Source of the DNA: Streptomyces rimosus subsp. rimosus
GTDB taxonomy: Bacteria > Actinomycetota > Actinomycetes > Streptomycetales > Streptomycetaceae
Direction of reading: 5' to 3'
Length of the DNA: 64,000 nucleotides
Assembly: GCF_000720725.1 (NCBI RefSeq)
Contig: NZ_JOCQ01000043.1
Coordinates: 1 to 64,000 of the forward strand
A program made the position numbers and the translations under genes. Shown here in pieces: positions 26,062 through 35,281 of the stretch; the stretch's first letter is position 1, and each line of letters starts with the position of its first letter. Below the pieces are notes generated by a model. That model had not been told where the DNA came from. It did not search any database and worked only from the letters and a program-made list of their open reading frames with translations.

Positions 26062-26823
26062 TCAGTTGGCGATGCCGACCGGGTGGACCTTGATCTTCTC
26101 GTCGTACGGGCCGGCCAGCTTCAGGGCGTCGGCGGGCCACTTCAGGGAGACGCTGTGGGTCTCGTTGGGCGGGGTGACGATGAGGTGGGTGGGGGAGGCG
26201 AGGCTGTCGCCGCTGAAGTCGACGGTGTAGGAGATGCTGAAGGTGGCGGTGTCGCCGGGCTTCAGGTTGGTGATGCGGGGCTGTTCGCCGCCGCGGTGGA
26301 CGGGGGCGGAGGTGCCGTCGGCGTCCTTGAGGTCGACGCCCGCGAAGCCGGTCACCGAGCAGGTCCGACCGCCCTTGTTGGTCATCTGGACGGTGACGTC
26401 GCCGACCTTCTGGTCGGGCGAGCTGTCCACGGCCTCCATGGTCAGCTCGTTCGTCCGGCAGAACTTGCCCTTCGCCGTGCTCTTGCCGGCGTTCTTGCCT
26501 GTGCTCTTGCCTGTGCTCTTCGCGGCGTTGTTGCCGGAGCCGGTGGCGTGGGACGCGGTGCCTTCGCCGGAGCCGAAACCGGAGCCGGAGCCGGAGTTGG
26601 CGTTGTCCGGCTGGGCCTCGTTGCCCTGTGCCGCGGCAGCGGGGTCGTTGCCGCCGGCCTCGGGGGCGCTGCCCGTGTCCGCCTGGCTTGCGGGCTTGGT
26701 GGCGGCGGCGGTGTCGGAGCCGGAGCAGGCGGTCAGGGACAGGGCGGCGGCTGCGGTCAGGGCTGCGGCGGCGGTGCGTACGATGCGGCGGCGGGTGGTT
26801 CGGGCGGAGGTGGCGGCGTTCAT
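26062..26823 (-). CDS. DUF4232 lipoprotein
   Basis: 253-aa secreted lipoprotein with a twin-Arg-like basic start (RTTRRRIVR), a hydrophobic core and lipobox LTAC near residue 33. A low-complexity Ser/Gly/Ala/Asn linker with KSTGKSTGKNAGKST repeats runs to about residue 120. The C-terminal 130 residues are a DUF4232 domain (CRTNELTM, NKGGRTCSVTGFAGV, LKPGDTATFSISY). DUF4232 proteins are common exported proteins of unknown function in Streptomyces. Stands alone. Confidence 0.9.
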   Translation of the reverse strand: MNAATSARTTRRRIVRTAAAALTAAAALSLTACSGSDTAAATKPASQADTGSAPEAGGNDPAAAAQGNEAQPDNANSGSGSGFGSGEGTASHATGSGNNAAKSTGKSTGKNAGKSTAKGKFCRTNELTMEAVDSSPDQKVGDVTVQMTNKGGRTCSVTGFAGVDLKDADGTSAPVHRGGEQPRITNLKPGDTATFSISYTVDFSGDSLASPTHLIVTPPNETHSVSLKWPADALKLAGPYDEKIKVHPVGIAN

Positions 26824-27092
26824 TTCGGTTTCCCCCGGGGAAGTCGGTGTCGGGTTTTCTTCCGTACGACATCCACTTTGATCGGGGTCACTACCGCCCG
26901 GTTGGCGCTCCGCTAACGCCCAGCTAACACGGGCGCGAGCAGGGAGACGACGGCCCCTGAGCTGAAGAATCTGGCCCAGGACGAGACGGTCGGTGCCTTC
27001 CCACCCGTTACGGCGGATCGGGCATCAGCCTTTCTCGCCGTGCGCCATCCCGTACATCAACGAAGAGCGCGCTCAGCGGACGGGGGCATCAA

Positions 27093-27455
27093 TTACACGG
27101 GCCTGGTGAGGTTCACCTTGAAGCATGGCAAGCCGCCCCCGCCGGCGTGCAGGCTCATCTGGTCGAGAATTTTGGACAGGGGCTCACATTCCAGTGGGGA
27201 AAGTGCGGGGGCGTCGGCGCCGCCGCATTGGTTGAATGCGTTGCCGATGGGGAGGCTGGCGAGGTTGCCGTTTGCGGCGCCGGTGTCGTGGGTGGTCGCT
27301 CCGTGCGCTCGGGCTCCGTTGTTGAGGTTGGCGCAGGTGACGCCGAAAGCCGGGGAGAGGAGGTCCCCGATGCCTCCGGCGGCGGCGGGGGTGGCGGTGG
27401 CGATCACCGCACTCACGGACGTGAGGACGATGGCGGCGGCCGGACGTGTGATCAC
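27093..27455 (-). CDS. Small secreted protein of unknown function
   Basis: 120-aa protein starting at GTG 27455 with a signal peptide (AAAIVLTSVSAVIATATPAAA). The mature part has four cysteines (GVTCANLNN, NQCGGADAP, PLECEPL, LPCFKVN) and an Asn/Gly-rich middle (HGATTHDTGAANGNLASLP), reminiscent of small exported Streptomyces proteins but not a chaplin or rodlin. A further upstream start is possible. No operon partners. Confidence 0.65.
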   Translation of the reverse strand: MITRPAAAIVLTSVSAVIATATPAAAGGIGDLLSPAFGVTCANLNNGARAHGATTHDTGAANGNLASLPIGNAFNQCGGADAPALSPLECEPLSKILDQMSLHAGGGGLPCFKVNLTRPV

Positions 27456-27629
27456 CTGAGGTGAACGATGAATTCGTCCCGGCGTCACGCATATTGGCAA
27501 CGCCCTGCGGGCCCGCATCGCGGCCGAGATCGTAAAGCTCTGGTCGGCGCGTGGCTAAATGATCGGGCGAACGGCGCGGCTGTTCAGTAGTTTTGCCTTA
27601 CCGGACATGGGGAGAAGGGGGCGTTCGAG

Positions 27630-27947
27630 GTGGAGATTCGGGGAATGGACGCGGAGCGGTTGGCACGGATCGCCGCCCTGGTGACGGAGTTCCGTCCCGT
27701 GCTCGCCTCCCCGGGAGGCATGGACGCTGTGCAGGAGCTGCTCAGCGCGCTGGGCGTGCCGGTGATGGACTCGATCGTGGTCACGCGGGAATTGCTGGGC
27801 GATGTCCCGTCGGCGTTGGGTGACGCCAAGTGGCTGGTGCTGGACGCTCCGTCGCGCAGGGAGGAGAAGGAAGTGCACAGAAAGCTGACGGACGAGCTGT
27901 ACGAGGCGTGGTGCGCGTTGTCGGAGGAAGACCGGCAGCGGTCCTGA
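27630..27947 (+). CDS. Hypothetical 105-aa protein
   Basis: Small acidic helical protein starting at GTG 27630 (an in-frame ATG at 27645 is the alternative). The sequence DAVQELLSALGVPVMDSIVVTRELLG followed by a Lys/Glu-rich end (RREEKEVHRKLTDELYEAW) suggests a helical bundle. AAGGGGG lies upstream. No family recognised, no signal peptide or membrane helix. It converges on the LysR gene. Confidence 0.6.
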   Translation: MEIRGMDAERLARIAALVTEFRPVLASPGGMDAVQELLSALGVPVMDSIVVTRELLGDVPSALGDAKWLVLDAPSRREEKEVHRKLTDELYEAWCALSEEDRQRS

Positions 27948-28018
27948 TCGGGGCCGTTGGCGGATATCCGTACGCCGTGTGCCCCGCCGGCCTGGATGCG
28001 CCTGCCCGATAGGCACCA

Positions 28019-28921
28019 TCACCCTCCGCTCGGCCCTCGAACCGCCGCCGCCAAGTGCTCCCGGAACCATCGGTGCCCCGGATCCGCCGCGTTGCGGGGG
28101 TGCCAGGCCATGCCGAATTCGATGGTGGGCAGGTCGAGGGGGATGGGGAAGGTACGCAGGCCGAGCGCGGCAGTGGTGTCGGGGAGCCAGTCGGTGAGGG
28201 TGAGGGCGACGAGGTCGGAGTTACGGGCGAGGATCATCGCGCTCGTATGGCTCGGGACGACGACCGCGATCCGACGGTGCAGCCCGCGCTCCGCGAGGGC
28301 GCTGTCGATGGGGCCGAGGCGTTTGCCGTTCCGGGAGATGCCGATGTGGCCGGCGGCGGCGAAGCGGCGGACGTCGATCCGGCCGTCGAACAGCGGGTGA
28401 CCGCTGCGGGCGACGCCCGCCACCGTCATCCGGGCCAGCGGCTGGGTACGGATCTCCGGGTCGAGGGGCCCCAGTGCGCCCAGTTCCACGTCCACCCAGC
28501 CCTGCCGCAGCGCCGGGCCGCCCTCCACCGACTCCGGCAGGAAGACCACGTCCACGTGCGGCGCTTCCTTGTGGATCCGCTCGGTCAGGGTTCCGGCCAC
28601 CCCCGACAGGACCAGGTCGGTGGCCTGCACGGTGAAGCTGCGCTGGAGGTGGACGGCGTCGAAACCGGCGCCGGGCCGCAGCACGTTGTCACAGCCGCGC
28701 AGCAATGCCCCCACCTCGTCCCGTAGTTCCAGGGCGCGCGGCGTCGGGACCATCCCCTGGCCCGCGCGGACCAGCAGGGGGTCGCCGACGGCGCGGCGCA
28801 GCCGGGCCAGCGTGCGGCTGACCGCCGCGGGTGACGTACCGAGCCGTTCAGCGGCGCGGGTCACGCTGTTCTCCTGGAGCAGGGCGTCCAGGACGCGCAG
28901 CAAGTTGAGATCCAATGTCAC
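28019..28921 (-). CDS. LysR family regulator
   Basis: 300-aa LysR protein: winged helix at residues 1-60 (LDLNLLRVLDALLQENSVTRAAERLGTSPAAVSRTL in segments) and a substrate-binding domain from about 90. The GTG at 28921 abuts its ribosome site, and the TTG at 28915 with AGGAG five bases upstream is an equally likely start. It diverges from a beta-propeller gene and an NmrA gene; the inverted repeat in between is its probable site. The GAQGMVPTPRALEL region matches the NodD-like subclass. Confidence 0.92.
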   Translation of the reverse strand: MTLDLNLLRVLDALLQENSVTRAAERLGTSPAAVSRTLARLRRAVGDPLLVRAGQGMVPTPRALELRDEVGALLRGCDNVLRPGAGFDAVHLQRSFTVQATDLVLSGVAGTLTERIHKEAPHVDVVFLPESVEGGPALRQGWVDVELGALGPLDPEIRTQPLARMTVAGVARSGHPLFDGRIDVRRFAAAGHIGISRNGKRLGPIDSALAERGLHRRIAVVVPSHTSAMILARNSDLVALTLTDWLPDTTAALGLRTFPIPLDLPTIEFGMAWHPRNAADPGHRWFREHLAAAVRGPSGG

Positions 28922-28947
28922 TCCTGAGCTGGGCTTTTACGTCTGAG

Positions 28948-28972
28948 GCAAGTATTGGATGCCGATCCTTGC
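28948..28972. promoter_or_regulatory. LysR-type palindrome in divergent promoter
   Basis: GCAAG at 28948 pairs with CTTGC at 28968, and GGAT-GCCG-ATCC (28957-28968) is nested inside, giving a 25-bp dyad midway between the LysR gene and the beta-propeller gene. Position and size suit a LysR operator. Confidence 0.6.
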
Positions 28973-29057
28973 ATTGTTGGCGGGCTGCCGCTGACCGATC
29001 GTGGAGAGGTCCGCGAATACGCGTGACGCCTCATCCGCACCATCCGAGGAGTACGCC

Positions 29058-30116
29058 ATGCCGCAGTCCCCGCGCATCGGGCGGGACGGTGACGTCCTGG
29101 CCGTCGTCAGCCAGACCGGCCCGACGGTCGAGTTCTTCGACGCCGCCTCCGACCAGCACGTCGGTACGGTGGAAGTCCCCGCCCAGCCGCACGAGTTGTG
29201 CTTCGACCCGACACGGCGGCTGCTGTGGTGCACCATCACGTACCACTCGGGCTACTACCACGCGAACAGCGGCCGGTGCACCGAGCTGACCGTCATCGAC
29301 CCCGACACCCGGCGCATCGTCGAGGTCATCGACCTCGCGCCGGAACACGGCCCGCACGGCCTGGCGCTGGACACGGCGCGCCACCGTCTGTACGTCAGCG
29401 TGGAGGGCGCGGAGGACCGGCCGGGCGGTGTCGTGGTGATCGACACGGAGACCCGCCGACCGGTGGGCCGGATCGACACGGACGCCCCGGGACCGCACTG
29501 GTTCGCCATCGACCCGGCGGGCACGACGGGCTACGCCACCAACAAGGAGGCGCCGTTCGTGTCGGTGGTCGACCTCGAACGCGGGGTCATGACGACGAAG
29601 GTCGAGGTGCCGGGCAGTGAGGGGCTCGCCGTCGCCGCCGACGGCACGCGGGTCTTCGTCGCCGCGCCCTACGCCAATTCCGTTCGCGACGCCCGTACCG
29701 AAGGCCGGCCTGTCACCGGCCTCCAGATCATCGATGCCGGGACGGCGTCCGTCGTGGGCAACCTGCCCACGGAGCACGTCGTCGTACCGGTGCATCTGAC
29801 CGCGACGGGCCTGCTGCTCGTGGGCGAGCAGCGGATGGAACGCGACCCGGTGTCCCAGCTCGGGCGGCACGCGCCGGGACGCCTCTCGGTGTTCTCCGCC
29901 GGCACCGGGGAACTGCTGGGCGGGGTCGAGGTGCGGCGCGGCCCGCTGACCATCACCTCGTCACCGGACGGCCGTCTCGCGTACGTGGCCTGCATCGCGT
30001 CGTCCACCGTCGACATCGTCGACCTGGAGACGCGGCGGTTGGCCGCCCGGCTGGACATCGCCAAGCGCGGTGAGGCGGGCGCCCATGGACTGGCGTACAT
30101 CCCGCGTGCGGCCTGA
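29058..30116 (+). CDS. YncE-like seven-bladed beta-propeller protein
   Basis: 352-aa protein of repeating beta-propeller blades (YVTN-like), for example DPTRRLLWCTI, LDTARHRLYVSVEG, SPDGRLAYVACIASSTVDIVDLET. There is no signal peptide. ATG at 29058 has GAGGAG upstream. It is the first gene of a likely two-gene unit with an NAD(P)-binding protein, opposite a LysR regulator that probably controls both. Such propellers bind small molecules or act as lactonases; no catalytic residues can be assigned. Confidence 0.88.
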   Translation: MPQSPRIGRDGDVLAVVSQTGPTVEFFDAASDQHVGTVEVPAQPHELCFDPTRRLLWCTITYHSGYYHANSGRCTELTVIDPDTRRIVEVIDLAPEHGPHGLALDTARHRLYVSVEGAEDRPGGVVVIDTETRRPVGRIDTDAPGPHWFAIDPAGTTGYATNKEAPFVSVVDLERGVMTTKVEVPGSEGLAVAADGTRVFVAAPYANSVRDARTEGRPVTGLQIIDAGTASVVGNLPTEHVVVPVHLTATGLLLVGEQRMERDPVSQLGRHAPGRLSVFSAGTGELLGGVEVRRGPLTITSSPDGRLAYVACIASSTVDIVDLETRRLAARLDIAKRGEAGAHGLAYIPRAA

Positions 30117-30125
30117 TCGCCCGAC

Positions 30126-30200
30126 CGCGCCCCGGACCGCCTGACCGCCCCGCCCCGGAGCGCCTGACCGCACCCGGCCGCGCCCCGGACCGCCTGACCG
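30126..30200. repeat. Degenerate tandem repeat between two genes
   Basis: Three copies of CGCCCCGGACCGCCTGACCG, with spacers of 2-10 bases, lie between the propeller gene and the NmrA gene. No hairpin with a T tract is seen. Confidence 0.65.
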
Positions 30201-30277
30201 TACTCCCTTCCCGCGACCGTGACCGCACGTCCTCCCCGCCAACATGACCGAACCCCCTTCCCGCAAAGAGGTCTTAC

Positions 30278-31165
30278 GTGATCGTCATCACCGCCCCCAC
30301 CAGCACCATCGGCCGCCACCTGGTCCCCGATCTGCTCGACCGTGGGGCCGCACTGCGCCTCGTCGCCCGCGACCCCTCGCGGATCGCGCCCGAGATACGC
30401 GAACGTGTCGAGGTCGTCGTGGGCTCGCACCGCGACCCCGACGTGATCGACCGGGCGTGTGACGGCGCCCGGGCCGTCTTCTGGCTCGCGCCGGGCGACG
30501 GGGCCGAACCGAGCCCCGACGCCGCGTTCGTCGACTTCACCTGGCCCGCGTGCGCGGCGTTCGCCCGGCACGGTGTCGAGCGGGTCGTGGGCATCTCGGC
30601 GCTCGGCCGCGGTACGCCGATGGCCAGCCGGGCCGGTCTGGTGACCGCCTCGCTGGCGATGGACGACCTGATCGCCACCTCGGGCGTGGCCTACCGCGCG
30701 GTGGTCTGCCCGTCGTTCATGCACAACCTGCTCCACCAGGTCGGCGCGATCAAGGAACAGGGCACGTTCTTCATGATGATCGACCCGGACCTGAAGGCGC
30801 CCACCGTCGCCACCCGCGACATCGCCGCCACCGCCGCGCGGCTGCTGCTGGACGACGGCTGGAAGGGGACCGGCCAGGTCGCCTGCCTCGGGCCCGAGGA
30901 CCTGTCGCCCACCGAGATGGCGGAGATCATCTCCGATGTCCTCGGCACCGAGGTCGGCTATCAGCAGATCCCGGGCGCGGCCCTCAGGGACCGCCTCATG
31001 GGGTTCGGGACCACCGCCCCGATGGCGCAGGCCATGACCGACATGTTCGACGCCAAGAACCAGGGCATGGACAACGCGGAGCCGCGTACCGCGGAGTCGA
31101 CGACGCCGACGACGTTCCGGCAGTGGTGCGAGGAGGTGCTCAAGCCGGCCGTCGCGGCGGCCTGA
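30278..31165 (+). CDS. NmrA-like NAD(P)H-binding protein
   Basis: 295-aa atypical short-chain dehydrogenase. The nucleotide-binding turn is APTSTIGRHLVPDLL (GxxGxxG-like, degenerate), followed by ALRLVARDPSRI and the AVFWLAPGD strand. It lacks a classic YxxxK catalytic pair, as NmrA/QOR2-like proteins often do, so it may be a redox sensor or an NAD(P)H-dependent reductase. GTG at 30278 has AAAGAGG six bases upstream. It probably shares control by the LysR gene. Confidence 0.9.
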   Translation: MIVITAPTSTIGRHLVPDLLDRGAALRLVARDPSRIAPEIRERVEVVVGSHRDPDVIDRACDGARAVFWLAPGDGAEPSPDAAFVDFTWPACAAFARHGVERVVGISALGRGTPMASRAGLVTASLAMDDLIATSGVAYRAVVCPSFMHNLLHQVGAIKEQGTFFMMIDPDLKAPTVATRDIAATAARLLLDDGWKGTGQVACLGPEDLSPTEMAEIISDVLGTEVGYQQIPGAALRDRLMGFGTTAPMAQAMTDMFDAKNQGMDNAEPRTAESTTPTTFRQWCEEVLKPAVAAA

Positions 31166-31198
31166 GGCCCGCCGACCCGCGGCGCAGGATCACCCCGA

Positions 31199-32338
31199 TC
31201 ACCCCACCGTCCGGTCCGCCTCCCTCAGCCACGTCCGCTGTCCTTCCCCGTCCACCGTGAGCCCGAAGTCGAACACTTCCGGCTCCCCCTCCTGCAGCCA
31301 CCAGTTGTAGGCCTGCTCGGCCTCCTCGGCCAGATCCCGGGGGCCCCACTGGAACGTCTCCCCGGCGCAGAGGTACGCCCAGGAAGTGTCCGTGGTCAGC
31401 CACCAGGCGGGGGAGCCGTCCGGTGTCGGTGTGCGGGTCGCGTGGACGCCGGGCAGCCACAGGCCGAGGGTGAAGCGTGCGTGGAAGTCGTCGAGGAAGT
31501 CCGGGGGGAGCGTCGCGGTACCGTACCGGCTCTCCTCCCAGCGCCCGGCCGAGTAGACGCGGGGGAGCGGGTTGCCCGGGCGGCGCCGGCCGCGCAGGTC
31601 CATGAAGGTCAGCGGCATACCGAACCGGCCGGACGCGCTGCGGCGGTCGGTGTCGACGGTCAGCACCGCCAGGCCGGCGGGCTGGAACGTGGTCTTCCAC
31701 GGCGCGACGATGCGCCCGCCCGGGGCGCACTGGCCGATCCACGTGAGGGGGACGCGGGACAGCGACGCCGTACACAGGACGCGGTCGTACGGCGCGTCCT
31801 GCCGCTGCCCGAACTCGCCGTTCCCGCATACGACGCGCGGCCGGTGGCCGAGACGGCGCAGCCGTTCCCGGGCCGCGTCGGCGAGCGACCGGTCGACCTC
31901 GATGGTGACCAGGTTCGCCCCGCCGACCCGCTCGCACAACAGCGCGGAGTCGTATCCCGTACCGGTGCCGATGTGCAGCACCCGGCTGCCGGGCTCCGGG
32001 TCGGTGGCGGCGAGCGTCGTCAGCACGGCGTTGGTGGCGCTCATCGAGCTGGTGGGCAGCTCGCCCGTACCGTCGGTCAGAGCGGGGTAGCCGTCGTCGA
32101 CCTGGGTGACGACGGGTTCGGTGGGGTGGTGCACCAGCTCGGCCCACCGCTCCTCGTCGTCCGCGCGGGACAGCGGGTGGTAGCGGTCGTCCTCGGCGTG
32201 CCACACCCAGACGGTGTCCGGTACGAAGGCATGCCGCGGAACCGTACGGAATGCCTCCCGCATCCAGGGCCGCGCGAAAGCGCCCGAGCTGTCGAGAAGC
32301 CGGACGGCCCGGGCGTGCAGCCGGTCGGCGCCGGTCAC
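31199..32338 (-). CDS. Protein-L-isoaspartate O-methyltransferase-like enzyme
   Basis: 379-aa SAM-dependent methyltransferase. The N-terminal 220 residues match PCMT (LDSSGAFARPWMREAFRTVPRHAFVP in segments; SAM motif VLHIGTGTGYDSALL; RVLCTASLSRVP). A C-terminal extension of about 150 residues is typical of Streptomyces members tied to lanthipeptide/FxLD systems. GTG at 32338 with GGGAAG upstream is preferred over an upstream start. No precursor peptide or lanthipeptide synthetase lies nearby, so a house-keeping repair role or an orphan tailoring enzyme are both possible. Confidence 0.9.
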   Translation of the reverse strand: MTGADRLHARAVRLLDSSGAFARPWMREAFRTVPRHAFVPDTVWVWHAEDDRYHPLSRADDEERWAELVHHPTEPVVTQVDDGYPALTDGTGELPTSSMSATNAVLTTLAATDPEPGSRVLHIGTGTGYDSALLCERVGGANLVTIEVDRSLADAARERLRRLGHRPRVVCGNGEFGQRQDAPYDRVLCTASLSRVPLTWIGQCAPGGRIVAPWKTTFQPAGLAVLTVDTDRRSASGRFGMPLTFMDLRGRRRPGNPLPRVYSAGRWEESRYGTATLPPDFLDDFHARFTLGLWLPGVHATRTPTPDGSPAWWLTTDTSWAYLCAGETFQWGPRDLAEEAEQAYNWWLQEGEPEVFDFGLTVDGEGQRTWLREADRTVG

Positions 32339-32428
32339 CGGTGCTTCCCGTGCGAACTCATTGCGGCTCCTTTTTCTGTGCCTGTCAGGAGTTTCGTCAG
32401 GGGCCGTCCGCGGTGGGTACGGCACCGC

Positions 32429-33259
32429 TCACTCCCACTCGACCCGCAGCTCCCGCGTATCGATGTGCATGCCGGGCAGCACCCGCCACGACGCCACGCA
32501 CACGCGCCAGGTGGCGGTGCGGTGGGAGGTGGCCGGGATAGGGGCGGGGAGGGGGTGGGTGGAGGTTCGGGTGGTCCAGTCGATGCCCAGGGCGCCGATG
32601 ATGTGGGTACCGAAGGTGATCTTTCCGGAAGTCACCGGGCGGCCACCGGTGTTGCGAAGATCAACGGTCACCCTCTCGCACCACCGTACGTCGGCGTCGG
32701 CTCGTTGGAGGGGGCCGAGGGTCAGGTGGGGAGGAGTGGAAGGTCTGGGCGTGGAGGGTTTGGGCGTGGGGGAGGGGGACGGCGCGGTGGGAGGGGATTC
32801 GGGTGGGGCTTCGCTCGGCTCTTCGGCGTGCCCTGCGTGGTGGTTGGGGGGCGTCGGAGCGGAGGGAGCCCGCGTGGGGCTGCTGTCCGTACCCGGGCTC
32901 GGACTCGTACCTGTATCCGTACCCGTACCCGTCGTCGCACCCGGGCCCGTACCCGTACTCGTACCAGTGCCAGAACCGGGAGAGGGAGTGCCCGAGGAGG
33001 CCGGGCTGCCGCGCCGGGGCTCAGAGCTGGGCCCGTCCAGAGGCGTGAGAGTGATCGCGTCACCCGGGGGTACCGGCTTCGTCGGGGAACGGCCGTCGGC
33101 CGGGCCGGCGGCGCCCACCGCCGCGTAACCCCGGCCGCCGTCGCCACCGCAGGCGGAGAGCAGCGTGGCCAAGCAGAGGACGGCCGTGGAGAGAAGGGCG
33201 CGCGTCTTATGGGGCGCGCGAGCGGTACGGAGGTGTGGGGCGCGGGTGGTCCGTCGCAT
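32429..33259 (-). CDS. Secreted lipoprotein with Pro/Thr-rich linker
   Basis: 276-aa protein. Signal peptide with lipobox LLSAC (Cys near residue 37), then a 120-residue Thr/Gly/Ser/Pro linker rich in GTGT and SPSP repeats. The C-terminal 95 residues form a beta-rich domain (RWCERVTVDLRNTGGRPVTSGKITFGTHIIG) that resembles a cellulose/cell-wall-binding type fold, with one Cys pair. Function unknown. The 33260-33356 space before sigN holds nothing I can assign. Confidence 0.8.
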   Translation of the reverse strand: MRRTTRAPHLRTARAPHKTRALLSTAVLCLATLLSACGGDGGRGYAAVGAAGPADGRSPTKPVPPGDAITLTPLDGPSSEPRRGSPASSGTPSPGSGTGTSTGTGPGATTGTGTDTGTSPSPGTDSSPTRAPSAPTPPNHHAGHAEEPSEAPPESPPTAPSPSPTPKPSTPRPSTPPHLTLGPLQRADADVRWCERVTVDLRNTGGRPVTSGKITFGTHIIGALGIDWTTRTSTHPLPAPIPATSHRTATWRVCVASWRVLPGMHIDTRELRVEWE

Positions 33260-33356
33260 CGGGCCAGTGTTGCTGACGGGTAGTCAGTTGCATAGGCCCG
33301 GTGCGCAGGGCGCGGTGTGGTGGTGCGCAGGGCGGTGCCAGGAGGCGTGGGGCCGG

Positions 33357-34193
33357 TCAGTCGGAGATCAGGCCCTCGCGGAGGGTGGCCAGGGTGCGCG
33401 TCAGCAGGCGGGAGACGTGCATCTGGGAGATGCCGACCTCTTCGCCGATCTGGGACTGGGTCATGTTGGCGAAGAAGCGCAGCATGATGATCTGGCGTTC
33501 GCGCGGGGGGAGTTTGGCCAGCAGGGGCTTGAGAGACTCGCGGTACTCGACGCCTTCGAGCGCGCTGTCCTCGTAGCCGAGGCGGTCCGCGAGGGAACCC
33601 TCGCCGCCGTCGTCCTCGGGGGACGGGGAGTCCAGCGAGGAGGCGGTGTACGCGTTGCCGACCGCCAGGCCGTCGACCACGTCCTCCTCGGACACCCCGA
33701 GGCACTGGGCGAGTTCGGTGACGGTCGGGGAGCGGTCGAGCTTCTGGGCGAGTTCGTCGCTGGCCTTGGTGAGGGCCAGGCGCAGCTCCTGGAGGCGGCG
33801 CGGGACCCGTACCGACCAGGAGGTGTCACGGAAGAACCGCTTGATCTCGCCAACCACGGTTGGCATCGCGAACGTCGGGAATTCGACGCCGCGTTCGCAA
33901 TCGAAACGGTCGATGGCCTTGATCAGACCGATCGTGCCGACCTGGACGATGTCCTCCATCGGCTCGTTGCGGCTGCGGAAACGTGCCGCCGCGTAACGCA
34001 CCAGGGGCAGGTTCAGCTCGATCAGGGTGTCGCGGACGTACGCCCGCTCGGCGCTGTCCGGGTCCAGCGTGGCCAGCCGCATGAAGAGGGAGCGGGAGAG
34101 CGTACGGGTGTTGAGAGCGTCGTCGTCGTGCGCGGGTGCTGCCGGTGCGGGAATCGCGGGAAGCACCTTCGAGCTGCCCAGTTCTACGGACAT
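33357..34193 (-). CDS. sigN: SigB/SigF family sigma factor, SigN orthologue
   Basis: 278-aa sigma-70 group 3 factor. Region 2 is RYAAARFRSRNEPMEDIVQVGTIGLIKAIDRFD in segments, region 3 is VTELAQCLGVSEEDVVDGLAVGNAYTASSLD, region 4 is QSQIGEEVGISQMHVSRLLTRTLATLR. It lies directly downstream of sigF on the same strand, as sigN does in S. coelicolor, where SigN acts late in aerial growth. ATG at 34193 has AAGGGGG upstream; an earlier in-frame start has no ribosome site. No anti-sigma gene is adjacent. Identity as sigN rests on synteny plus similarity. Confidence 0.9.
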   Translation of the reverse strand: MSVELGSSKVLPAIPAPAAPAHDDDALNTRTLSRSLFMRLATLDPDSAERAYVRDTLIELNLPLVRYAAARFRSRNEPMEDIVQVGTIGLIKAIDRFDCERGVEFPTFAMPTVVGEIKRFFRDTSWSVRVPRRLQELRLALTKASDELAQKLDRSPTVTELAQCLGVSEEDVVDGLAVGNAYTASSLDSPSPEDDGGEGSLADRLGYEDSALEGVEYRESLKPLLAKLPPRERQIIMLRFFANMTQSQIGEEVGISQMHVSRLLTRTLATLREGLISD

Positions 34194-34384
34194 GCCACCC
34201 CCTTGAGGTCGCGGTCGGGTCGCTGCGGTGCCCTCGGCCCGCGGCGGAACCGAGAACTTATGCCTCCACCTGAATACCGGAGGCGACGCCACGGCAAACG
34301 CGGTTCCTGCAGAATGTCACATGTCGGCAACACGCTGTAGCGCCAAGTCGACATATCCGTGCAGGAAGGGGTCGCCCGTCCCGG

Positions 34385-35194
34385 TTAGGCTTCGATCCTG
34401 TTTGCGGACCGCAGTCGTGCGAAGCTCCGCGACAGTAGCCGGGACACGTGCATCTGCGACACCCCCAGCTCGGCACTGATCTGTGATTGCGTCAAGTTGC
34501 TGTAGTAACGGAGCAACAGGATCCGCTGCTCGCGCTCCGGGAGCTGGACGAGCAGATGGCGTACCAGGTCGCGGTGCTCGACGCCGGCCAGCTCCGGGTC
34601 CTCGTACCCGAGGCGGTCCAGCAGGCCCGGCAGTCCGTCGCCCTCCTGCGCGGCCTCCAGGGAGGTCGCGTGGTACGAACGGCCCGCCTCCAGGCAGGCC
34701 AGCACCTCGTCCTCGCCGATCTTGAGCCGTTCGGCGATCTCCGCGGTGGTCGGCGAGCGGCCGTGCAGCACGGTCAGGTCCTCCGTGGCGCCGTTGACCT
34801 GCACCCACAGCTCGTGGAGGCGGCGCGGCACGTGGACGGTGCGTACGTTGTCCCGGAAGTAGCGCTTGATCTCACCGACCACGGTCGGCATCGCGAAGGT
34901 GGGGAACTGGACCCCGCGCCCGGGGTCGAAGCGGTCGATGGCGTTGATCAGCCCGATCGTGCCGACCTGGACGACGTCCTCCATCGGCTCGTTACGGCTG
35001 CGGAAACGTGCCGCCGCATAGCGCACCAGCGGCAGGTTGGCCTCGATCAGGGCGGCGCGCACCCGGGCGTGCTCCGGTGTGCCGGGATCCAGGCTGGACA
35101 GCTCGGCGAACAGGACCTGTGTGAGTGCCCGCGTGTCCGCGCTCCTGCTCTCGCGGGATGGCGCCTTGGGCGCAGTTCGGGCCGTCACGGTCAC
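34385..35194 (-). CDS. sigF: Sporulation sigma factor SigF
   Basis: 269-aa sigma factor. The sequence from DTRALTQVLF through VHVPRRLHELWVQVN and SYHATSLEAAQEGDGLPGLLDRLGYED to RLRSANRIEA is what I recall of Streptomyces SigF, needed for spore maturation and pigmentation. Region 4 is QSQISAELGVSQMHVSRLLSRSF. GTG at 35194 with AAGGG upstream is chosen; GTG at 35188 is an alternative. The 191-bp gap to sigN suggests a separate promoter for each. A 12-bp tandem array lies about 90-170 bp upstream. Confidence 0.94.
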   Translation of the reverse strand: MTVTARTAPKAPSRESRSADTRALTQVLFAELSSLDPGTPEHARVRAALIEANLPLVRYAAARFRSRNEPMEDVVQVGTIGLINAIDRFDPGRGVQFPTFAMPTVVGEIKRYFRDNVRTVHVPRRLHELWVQVNGATEDLTVLHGRSPTTAEIAERLKIGEDEVLACLEAGRSYHATSLEAAQEGDGLPGLLDRLGYEDPELAGVEHRDLVRHLLVQLPEREQRILLLRYYSNLTQSQISAELGVSQMHVSRLLSRSFARLRSANRIEA

Positions 35195-35281
35195 GCCACC
35201 CTTCTCAGTCCATTCATCCGGCAAAAGCGGTCATAGCATCACAAGACATGTGCACTGTGTGCAAGCACCGCATAACGCCGT

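Noticed and set aside
25051..26916. About 620-codon plus-strand frame over the VOC, AraC and DUF4232 genes
   Set aside because: It spans three real minus-strand genes and shows only low-complexity Gly/Val/Arg sequence.
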